NCBI GenBank assembly: GCA_964580235.1
Contig: CAZOJY010000107.1
Coordinates: forward strand, 1-12,474
Length of the DNA: 12,474 bases
Source: G020348385 sp964580235
GTDB taxonomy: Bacteria; Acidobacteriota; Aminicenantia; Aminicenantales; Aminicenantaceae
Direction: 5' to 3'
Position 1 is the first letter of the stretch; each line of letters opens with the position of its first letter. Shown one piece after another: positions 6,910 to 12,474 of the stretch. The notes under the pieces are model-generated. The model saw only the letters and a list, made by a program, of their open reading frames with translations, searched no databases and was not told where the DNA came from. Both the position numbers and the translations under genes were made by a program.

Positions 6910-8313
6910 ATGATCTTAGAAGCTGTTAAAAAAACGATTACGAAATATCATCTTCTGGAAAAAAAAGACAGCGTCCTTATTGCGTTTTCAGGTGGTCTGG
7001 ATTCCACCGGATTGTTGGCTGTTTTTTTGGAATTGCGCACAGCATGGCTCCTCGATCTTTCCCTGGGTCACTTCAATCATAAACTTCGCCCTCGCGCGGG
7101 TGAGGATGAAAAGTTTGTCAGAGAAGTGGCAAAGAAATACGACCTTCCGTTGTTTGTTGCGTCTGAGGACGTCCGCTCGTACGCAAAACGAAATCGATTG
7201 AACCTGGAAGAGGCAGGCCGCATACTTCGGTATGATTTCCTCTCAAAGACAGCTCAGGCTATCGGTGGAACCAAAATTGCCACAGGCCATACCCTGAATG
7301 ACCAGGCCGAGACGTTTTTTCTGCGTTTGATGCGGGGGAGTGGGTTAAAGGGATTGTGCGGTATTTTGCCTGTGGTGGAGGGGCGGATCATCCGTCCTCT
7401 TTTATCTGTGGAAAAAAAGAATATCTTGGAATATGTGCAAAAAAAGGGAATGGAATTCCGGGAGGATGAAAGCAATCTCGACCGGAGTTTTGCCCGGAAC
7501 AAGGTGCGTCTGGATTTGATCCCCTACATCCAGGAAAATTTCGAACCAAAAATCGTCCATCGAATAGGCAAAATCGTTGCGATCCTCCAAAAAGAGGAAG
7601 ACCTCCTGGAAAAATTGGCGAGCCATGAGGCAAAAACAGCTATTTTGGGCGACAAAAAAAAAGCCCACCTTGATTTTGATGCTTTGTCGGCACTTCCAAA
7701 AGGGTTGGCCAGAAGAATCGCTCGCAAATTTATTCACAAACTCAAGGGAGATCTGAGGGAGATTTCTTTTGAGGATGTCGAGGCCCTTATAAATCTGGAG
7801 GAAGGGAAAAACCTTCAATTGACTAAAGAGCTTCTGTTGAAGAGAGAAAAAAACTGCGTTTTCCTCCGGCCTGAGCTTCCTGAGAAAACTGTATACGAAT
7901 ATAGCTGGGATGGTTCTTCTCCCCTGATTCTTAAAAAATTGAACATGACGATCCAAGCAGAAAAGAGGAAACGCCCGCGATCCTTTATTTTTGATGATGA
8001 GACCAGAGCTTATCTAGATGGAGAAAAAATCAAATTTCCTTTGCAGGTCAGGAATCGCAGGGAAGGAGACAGATACCAACCGCTAGGGGCTCCCGGGCGA
8101 AAAAAACTCAAGGAGGTCATGCGGGCGAAATCTATCCCTCTTGCAGAACGAGATAAAAAACCTGTCTTTTTATCCAGTGATGAGATCATCTGGATTTGTG
8201 GACTTCCTGTGGCAGAGAAGTTCAGGGTCACCGAGAAAACCAGAGAAGTCCTGATGCTAGCCGTATCTCGGCAGTATTCCCGATCCCCAGACAAAAAAAA
8301 CGGTCAGGCCTAG
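6910..8313 (+). CDS. tilS: tRNA(Ile)-lysidine synthetase
   Basis: TilS adenylates C34 of the CAU anticodon of tRNA-Ile2 and attaches lysine, changing codon reading from AUG to AUA and the charged amino acid from Met to Ile. The 467-residue protein has the N-type ATP pyrophosphatase loop SGGLDST (27-33), the 'HFNHKLRP' segment (54-61), 'GHTLNDQAET' (126-135), RGSG (142-145) and 'EDESNLDRSFARN' (185-197), all typical of the catalytic domain. The C-terminal TilS domain includes 'VRNRREGDRYQPLG' followed by 'KLKEVMRAKSIP' and 'RDKKPVFLSSDEIIWICGLPVAEKFR' (the last spans more than one strand of the fold). Length is that of a full two-domain TilS. An in-frame stop at 6898-6900 makes the ATG at 6910 the first ATG; no good Shine-Dalgarno precedes it. 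It lies 116 nt after the tRNA gene and may be read through from that promoter. Confidence 0.96.
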   Translation: MILEAVKKTITKYHLLEKKDSVLIAFSGGLDSTGLLAVFLELRTAWLLDLSLGHFNHKLRPRAGEDEKFVREVAKKYDLPLFVASEDVRSYAKRNRLNLEEAGRILRYDFLSKTAQAIGGTKIATGHTLNDQAETFFLRLMRGSGLKGLCGILPVVEGRIIRPLLSVEKKNILEYVQKKGMEFREDESNLDRSFARNKVRLDLIPYIQENFEPKIVHRIGKIVAILQKEEDLLEKLASHEAKTAILGDKKKAHLDFDALSALPKGLARRIARKFIHKLKGDLREISFEDVEALINLEEGKNLQLTKELLLKREKNCVFLRPELPEKTVYEYSWDGSSPLILKKLNMTIQAEKRKRPRSFIFDDETRAYLDGEKIKFPLQVRNRREGDRYQPLGAPGRKKLKEVMRAKSIPLAERDKKPVFLSSDEIIWICGLPVAEKFRVTEKTREVLMLAVSRQYSRSPDKKNGQA

Positions 8314-8341
8314 CTAACCAATTCGCCAGACTGCTGCCTAA

Positions 8342-8362
8342 CTGCTGTGAGAATCACAGCAG
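8342..8362. terminator. Perfect hairpin in the convergent tilS/asnB gap, possible bidirectional terminator
   Basis: CTGCTGTGA (8342-8350) and TCACAGCAG (8354-8362) form a perfect 9-bp stem with a GAA loop. It lies 28 nt after the tilS stop and 32 nt after the asnB stop (read on the other strand), in an 81-bp convergent gap. Position fits a shared terminator, but neither side has a proper T run (only ATTT on the + side, TTAGG on the - side), so it may act through Rho or simply protect the 3' ends. Confidence 0.45.
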
Positions 8363-8394
8363 ATTTGGAAATGCTTAAAAGGCACTTTACGGGA

Positions 8395-10293
8395 TCAGAG
8401 GTAGTTTTCTCGCCAGATCTCGAAAACGAGAAGGGCCCAAAGTTGATGGGAAAAATTTTCTCTTTGTTTGAGGTGCTGGTTGATCATTTTTTCGATAAAT
8501 TCAAACTGAAAAAGCCCTGCCTTTCGGATTCTCTGAACATTCAAATAATCGCACAAAAGATCTTTTAAATCAGTCCTCAGCCAGTGTTTGATAGGGATAC
8601 TGAACCCTTCTTTTTTTCGGTAGATGTTTTGAGGCGGGAGAAGTCTCTCCATGGTTTTTTTGAAGAGCCACTTCGTGCTGAGACCGTTGAGTTTAAGATG
8701 GCCGGGAAGAGAATAAGCAAATTCCACGATTTTGTGGTCCAAAATGGGAACTCTCGTCTCCAGAGATGTTGCCATGCTCATTCGATCGACCTTGACCAGT
8801 ATATCGTCCACCAAATAAGTTTTCAGATCCAGATAAAACTCCCTGTTCAGCGGATCGAAAAAATCGGACGCATTGAATAAATCATAAAACGGCTTTATGT
8901 TGTAAAGAGATTTCACCCCATTCAGCTCTTTCTGGAATTCCGGCGTATATAGAGAATTTTTGTCTTTTTCCGTCAGAAACATCATCCAGCGCAGATGTTT
9001 GTTTCGTCGGTCGTGCTCGAATCCCTGACCGAATCGCCGGATCTTGTTCCACATGCCTTTCTTTTTGTGCGAAGGCGGAATCTTTCGGATGAGCGGGTTG
9101 AGAATACTGCGAAATATTAACGGAACAGGAGGATGGGAAAACATTTGAGCCTGGTAATGTTCGTAACCGCCAAAAAGCTCATCCCCGCCATCTCCGGACA
9201 GAATAACTTTGACATGGGATCGTGCCATTTTTGAAACCAGAAAGGTGGGGAAGATCGAAAAATCACCAAAAGGTTCATCCAGATGACAGATGAGCTTATC
9301 TGTGAGTTCAACCGCTTTTGGCTGAAGCACAAATTCTTGATGCTCTGTATGAAACTTCTCTGCCACTCTTCGGGCATGGTGGAGTTCGTCATAAGAAGTT
9401 TCTTCGAACCCGACGGAAAAGGTTTTTACCGGTGAAGCCCCCAATTCTTGCATTATTCCCACTAAACTCGAGGAATCGATTCCCCCGCTTAAGAATGCTC
9501 CCAGAGGAACGTCACTGATCAGCCGCAGCTGGACAGCTTCTTTAAGGAGCGCATAAAGCTCGTCCATAAGAGAGTTCAATCTGGATTTAGACAATTTTGT
9601 GGATGGTCTTTCCTGAGGATCAAGTTCCCAGTATTTTTTCAGATGTATCTTTCCACTTTTGTAAATCAAAAGGTGGCCTGCCGGAAGTTTTGATATGTTT
9701 TTAAAAATAGAATAGGGAGCTGGGATATACTCCAGCGTCAGATACAAATCAAGCGCCTTCGGATCCAGCATTCGCTGGACTCGTGGATGTGCGAGTATAG
9801 CCTTAAGTTCTGAACCGAACACCAGAGTTTTATCATCAAGTAAAGTGTAGTAAAGAGGTTTGATCCCGACCCGATCGCGGACAAGGATCAGTTTTTCTTC
9901 CTGCCCATCCCATATTGCAAAAGCAAACATGCCTCGAAGTTTATGAACAAAACCTTCACCCCATTCTTCGTAGCCATGAACGATGGTTTCTGTGTCTGTT
10001 TTTGTTTGGAATTGGTGTCCGCGTGAAAGGAGCTCCTCTTTCAGGGCCGGGAAGTTGTAGACTTCACCATTATGGGAAATCCAGATTGTTCCATTTTCAT
10101 TGGAAAGGGGCTGGTGGCCTTTTTCGAGGTCGATGATGCTCAACCTGCGGGTGCCGAGCCCGATATTTTTTTCGGTGTGAATTCCCTGATCATCCGGCCC
10201 GCGGTGTGCTAAAGTCTGGCACATTGCAGCGATATGAGAGGAGACAATCGGGTTTCCGTTGTCGGTTCTGGCGATTCCGCAAATGCCGCACAT
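8395..10293 (-). CDS. asnB: Glutamine-dependent asparagine synthetase-type amidotransferase (AsnB family)
   Basis: A 632-residue two-domain enzyme. The N-terminal class II glutamine amidotransferase domain (about 2-215) starts MCGICG with the catalytic Cys2 after methionine removal, and shows RRLSIIDL (49-56), HNGEVYN (74-80) and TDTE (99-102) for glutamine binding. The synthetase domain has the ATP loop SGGIDSS (269-275), 'DEPFGDFSIFPT' and 'LSGDGGDELFGGY'. Ammonia from glutamine would be used to amidate an adenylated carboxylate. The family makes asparagine, but members in glycan gene clusters and in cell-wall metabolism amidate other carboxylates, so the substrate is uncertain. Its neighbour, a glycosyltransferase-like membrane protein, favours a surface-glycan role. 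The start overlaps that gene's stop by one base (TAATG on the - strand), preceded by GAGGA. The gene converges on tilS. Confidence 0.92.
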   Translation of the reverse strand: MCGICGIARTDNGNPIVSSHIAAMCQTLAHRGPDDQGIHTEKNIGLGTRRLSIIDLEKGHQPLSNENGTIWISHNGEVYNFPALKEELLSRGHQFQTKTDTETIVHGYEEWGEGFVHKLRGMFAFAIWDGQEEKLILVRDRVGIKPLYYTLLDDKTLVFGSELKAILAHPRVQRMLDPKALDLYLTLEYIPAPYSIFKNISKLPAGHLLIYKSGKIHLKKYWELDPQERPSTKLSKSRLNSLMDELYALLKEAVQLRLISDVPLGAFLSGGIDSSSLVGIMQELGASPVKTFSVGFEETSYDELHHARRVAEKFHTEHQEFVLQPKAVELTDKLICHLDEPFGDFSIFPTFLVSKMARSHVKVILSGDGGDELFGGYEHYQAQMFSHPPVPLIFRSILNPLIRKIPPSHKKKGMWNKIRRFGQGFEHDRRNKHLRWMMFLTEKDKNSLYTPEFQKELNGVKSLYNIKPFYDLFNASDFFDPLNREFYLDLKTYLVDDILVKVDRMSMATSLETRVPILDHKIVEFAYSLPGHLKLNGLSTKWLFKKTMERLLPPQNIYRKKEGFSIPIKHWLRTDLKDLLCDYLNVQRIRKAGLFQFEFIEKMINQHLKQRENFSHQLWALLVFEIWRENYL

Positions 10294-12128
10294 TATTCCT
10301 CAGGAACAATATCGATTTCAAAAAAAACACCCAGGAATCTTCTCTCTTTGCTTGTTTCTGTCTCGTAGTAGGGAATGGAACCTTTTGAAGCGCTGATTTT
10401 AATCCTGTACAGGTGGAGCGCTTTAATTTTAAAAGCCTTCAGCGAGGAGAAACTCAGCGTTCCTCTCTGTTTTGTGCCGAAGGTGACTCTTTTTTTCTGC
10501 CTCCCAACCTGGACCGTAATTTTGTTCTGCATGCGCGGATTGTTCAAAAGATGGAAATCGAGCTTCTTGACCGGGTAATAGGTCTTAAGGATCATTTCGG
10601 CGGTGAAAGGTCCGCGGGTCCAGAATCCCCTTTTTTCCACCTCGGATTCCTTTTGCCTTGGATAAAAATTGTCATCCAGGAAGTGCAGCCAGCCTATGTT
10701 TGGCGGGATACCCACCTCTTGCCGGAAAGCATAAGGATTGGTATTGGTGGGGAAGTTGTTCACCAAAGTCATCTCGACCGGTAAGGCTTTGAATGGGAAT
10801 TTTTTAACATGGGTAGCGGGATAATGGGAATGAATAAATGGGCTGATCAAGATGGGGGCGATGAAAATGGAAGCCATGATCCAGCATATAGCAAGGTCCT
10901 TTATTTTTCGCTTTGGCGTGGGGAGGAACAGGAGGAGAGGATAGATGGTAAGGAAGTACCGGTTGCCTAGAGCTCCGCCTCCACCGGCATAATTGTCCGG
11001 CATGAGGACAATAAAAATCAAAATCTCGGCAAAAACAGCCAGCAGGATCAGCCATTGATACCATTTTTTTTGGTTCTTAAAAAATAGGATGAGAAAAAGA
11101 AAGGCTGGGAAGAAATACCAGGTTATTCCGGTATACCGGCCGAAAAAATAGTAAAAAAGATTGTACGGCACAAACTTGATGGGGAGGAGATGTTTTTGCA
11201 CGTATCCATCCGATGTCATCTCCATTGTTGTGATGGAGTCAAAGGTGATGTCCGTCTTTTCAAGCGGGTACGTGTAGTAAAATGTTTTTCTTTCTCCACC
11301 CTGGTAGTTCCAGTCCCCAGTGATCAAAAAGTTTGTGCCCCAGAAAATTCCAGAAGCCATCGCAAAGCACAAGATAATCAGAAAGGCTTTCAGGAACTTC
11401 TTGTTGATAAGCGATGAAAGGACAATCGGTCCGAGCAGCACGATATTAGCAGGCTTAGAAAAGACAGCGATTCCTACGAGGAAGGAGGCCAGGTAGTCTG
11501 TTCCATCAGAACGAAGGATGGTTTGCAGTTTTCCCGGCTTAGTGTCCTTATTTTTTGCTTCAGGGCTCTTATGTTTGTATATCCAGAGGAAGAGGATGGT
11601 AAATACAAGGAAGAAGTTGAAGAAGTCAGGCTGGATCCATAGATAGTAGACACCGGCGACAGAGGCGAACAAAAAGGTGAGGACCGTGATGAGCGAGAGG
11701 CCGGAAGAATTGAAAAGGGAGAAATAGGCATATCCCATCAGGAGCACAAGAAAAAGAAGAAAGGAGTGAAAAACCAGTGCGCCGTTTGCCCCGAATAATT
11801 TAACGAAAGGAGCGGTAAAGAGAGGATAGATAAAGGATTTGGCGTAGAAAAGTCTGTCTTGTTTGCCTTTTTTCAGAAAGATGCCCAGCGGCCCAGAGGG
11901 GAAGACTTCGTAATATCTGATAATATCCTTTTTTGTCCATTCCAGGTCGCCATCCTGGGCAAGGCTTTGGGTCATGGAGTAATATATAGCTTGATCAGCG
12001 AAAAGAAAACCCTGATGGATGGCAGGAAGATTGACAGAAACAGAAAAACCCAGGAAGAACACAAATATAAAGAATATTGCGGTAAAACCCACATTATTTT
12101 TGAGAGACATTTGATACAGCAATACCAT
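10293..12128 (-). CDS. Polytopic membrane protein, probable GT-C-type glycosyltransferase
   Basis: A 611-residue protein with roughly ten to twelve hydrophobic segments, the clearest near 13-33, 116-137, 146-163, 167-184, 212-231, 247-268, 337-350, 357-377, 390-403 and 411-431. A large non-membrane C-terminal part (about 432-611) ends in strand-rich sequence that could be an extracytoplasmic beta domain. The first loop has 'GFLFADQAIYY' (40-50); an acidic residue here is where GT-C enzymes using polyprenyl-phosphate sugars carry their catalytic Asp. 'NYAGGGGALGNRYFLTIYP' (379-397) resembles a conserved loop of such proteins. No precise sugar or acceptor can be named. The start at 12128 has no convincing ribosome-binding site; a second ATG at 12110 is equally possible. 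It heads a two-gene unit with the AsnB-family gene. A non-enzymatic polytopic protein remains possible. Confidence 0.7.
   Translation of the reverse strand: MVLLYQMSLKNNVGFTAIFFIFVFFLGFSVSVNLPAIHQGFLFADQAIYYSMTQSLAQDGDLEWTKKDIIRYYEVFPSGPLGIFLKKGKQDRLFYAKSFIYPLFTAPFVKLFGANGALVFHSFLLFLVLLMGYAYFSLFNSSGLSLITVLTFLFASVAGVYYLWIQPDFFNFFLVFTILFLWIYKHKSPEAKNKDTKPGKLQTILRSDGTDYLASFLVGIAVFSKPANIVLLGPIVLSSLINKKFLKAFLIILCFAMASGIFWGTNFLITGDWNYQGGERKTFYYTYPLEKTDITFDSITTMEMTSDGYVQKHLLPIKFVPYNLFYYFFGRYTGITWYFFPAFLFLILFFKNQKKWYQWLILLAVFAEILIFIVLMPDNYAGGGGALGNRYFLTIYPLLLFLPTPKRKIKDLAICWIMASIFIAPILISPFIHSHYPATHVKKFPFKALPVEMTLVNNFPTNTNPYAFRQEVGIPPNIGWLHFLDDNFYPRQKESEVEKRGFWTRGPFTAEMILKTYYPVKKLDFHLLNNPRMQNKITVQVGRQKKRVTFGTKQRGTLSFSSLKAFKIKALHLYRIKISASKGSIPYYETETSKERRFLGVFFEIDIVPEE
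10297..10301 (-). promoter_or_regulatory. Ribosome-binding site of the AsnB-family gene
   Basis: On the - strand, GAGGA stands three bases before the ATG at 10293-10291, inside the last codons of the upstream membrane-protein gene. It supports this start and suggests termination-reinitiation at the TAATG junction. Confidence 0.65.
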
Positions 12129-12228
12129 AGAAAGGGCAAAAATTCAATGAAGGTCAGATGACCCAGTATTTTTCGTGCCCGCCCGCCTCCGTTGGTTTCC
12201 AAACCAGCGTGCTTAATTTTCAAAAAAA

Positions 12229-12256
12229 TTGTCACAGAAAAAAGGATGCTTAAATT
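12229..12256 (+). promoter_or_regulatory. Weak candidate promoter reading toward the window end
   Basis: TTGTCA (12229-12234) and TAAATT (12251-12256) are spaced 16 bp, giving five of six and four of six matches to the sigma-70 boxes. Initiation near 12263 would fall inside the small ORF after its ATG, so a later start would be required. In such an A+T-rich patch this match can easily arise by chance. Confidence 0.22.
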
Positions 12257-12467
12257 AAAGGGGTTCTCTTCCATTTTGTGTGGGCTAGCTATAAGGGAAA
12301 AAGACATCAGGTGTGTCCGCAGCGCCATTGAGGATCTAGCCTTCATGATCCGTTCTTCGAGGGAATCTGACGCAAAAAAGGTGGAGGACGGCGATGCTGT
12401 ATTGAGCACCACTTTGCTGAAGCATTCGAGATGCGGACAAGCACAGGAACAGAGGATAGAGATGTAA
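12246..12467 (+). CDS. Small hypothetical protein, uncertain
   Basis: An ORF of 73 residues if the ATG at 12246 is used; a TTG at 12192 in the same frame would give 91. The second half is rich in charged residues ('REKDIRCVRSAIEDLAF', then 'SSRESDAKKVEDGDAVLS') with many purine-first codons such as GAG GAT, GAC GCA and GAG GAC GGC GAT, which is more protein-like than the opposite frame. There is no usable Shine-Dalgarno: the AAGG touches the ATG. I do not recognise a family, domain or motif. It is divergent from the membrane-protein gene. It may be a real short gene, a decayed fragment or chance. Confidence 0.3.
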   Translation: MLKLKGFSSILCGLAIREKDIRCVRSAIEDLAFMIRSSRESDAKKVEDGDAVLSTTLLKHSRCGQAQEQRIEM

Positions 12468-12474
12468 AGGCAAG

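Larger units (their letters stand above)
12129..12474. other. 346-bp end region without a confident gene
   Basis: The region lies upstream of the - strand membrane-protein gene and runs to the window edge. It contains two small inverted repeats close to that gene: GGTCA-GA-TGACC (12152-12163) and TGGTTT-CC-AAACCA (12193-12206). A third, AATTTT-CAAA-AAAATT, is at 12215-12230. The first two could be operator half-sites but match nothing I recognise. I found no convincing - strand promoter for the membrane-protein gene. A - strand frame is open across almost all of it and continues into the membrane-protein gene, but its Ser/Phe/Leu/His-rich product looks like an antisense shadow. A + strand small ORF is listed separately. 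Confidence 0.5.

Noticed and set aside
7402..7956. 184-codon open frame on the - strand inside tilS
   Set aside because: Its Phe/Leu/Gln-rich product has no recognisable features and the + strand TilS motifs span it.
8347..8568. Small + strand ORF starting in the convergent gap
   Set aside because: Most of it is antisense to the 3' end of the AsnB-family gene and it has no ribosome-binding site.
11972..12412. 146-codon - strand frame overlapping the start of the membrane-protein gene
   Set aside because: More than a third of it lies in another frame of the membrane protein and its upstream part has low-quality Ser/Phe/His-rich composition; no start signal.
1..12474. Search by eye for CRISPR arrays, insertion sequence ends, integrase genes or attachment sites next to the tRNA
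   Set aside because: No regularly spaced repeats, transposase or integrase motifs, or duplicated tRNA 3' end were seen, so nothing supports a mobile element here.

Overview
The window reads as a chromosomal segment of a diderm (Gram-negative-type) bacterium of moderate, slightly A+T-leaning composition. A lipoprotein secretin and a PilM/N/O/P-like inner-membrane platform require an outer membrane. A secretin ending in a cohesin-like domain, together with a PilN start of the 'INLN-AT-NP-RNRR' type, suggests an Acidobacteriota/Aminicenantes-like or deltaproteobacterial-type lineage. That placement is an inference and is not proven by the sequence.

Region 1 (1-6665, + strand) is one very tight operon for a type IV filament machine (type IV pilus or type II secretion). 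It holds the 3' end of a GspF/PilC platform gene, a GspE/PilB assembly ATPase, a divergent PilM-like protein, PilN-like and PilO-like bitopic proteins, a PilP/GspC-like periplasmic connector and a secretin. Five of the six junctions overlap by 1-17 nt and the sixth has a 13-nt gap, which implies translational coupling. Logically, the ATPase drives the platform, PilM/N/O/P span from cytoplasm to periplasm, and the secretin is the outer-membrane gate. Major and minor pilins, a prepilin peptidase and a retraction ATPase are not in the window, so the pilus-versus-secretion question stays open. The secretin is the most unusual gene. It has a lipoprotein signal, a TPR region, a short periplasmic neck (N0+N1 only), the secretin core and a C-terminal cohesin-like module, all in one chain.

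Region 2 (6666-8313, + strand) is translation-related. A near-consensus sigma-70 promoter fires almost directly into a tRNA with anticodon CAU (probably elongator Met), followed by tilS, the tRNA(Ile2) lysidine synthetase. Region 3 (8314-8394) is a short convergent gap with a perfect 9-bp hairpin.

Region 4 (8395-12128, - strand) is a two-gene unit. A large multispanning membrane protein of GT-C glycosyltransferase type is followed, with a 1-nt overlap, by an AsnB-type glutamine-dependent amidotransferase. Such pairs are typical of cell-surface glycan gene sets. Region 5 (12129-12474) has no confidently identifiable gene. It contains a weak small + strand ORF, a possible promoter and small palindromes upstream of the membrane-protein gene.

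No CRISPR array, insertion sequence or phage gene is visible. The best candidate for something new is the composite, possibly self-piloting secretin-cohesin and its divergent PilM-like partner.
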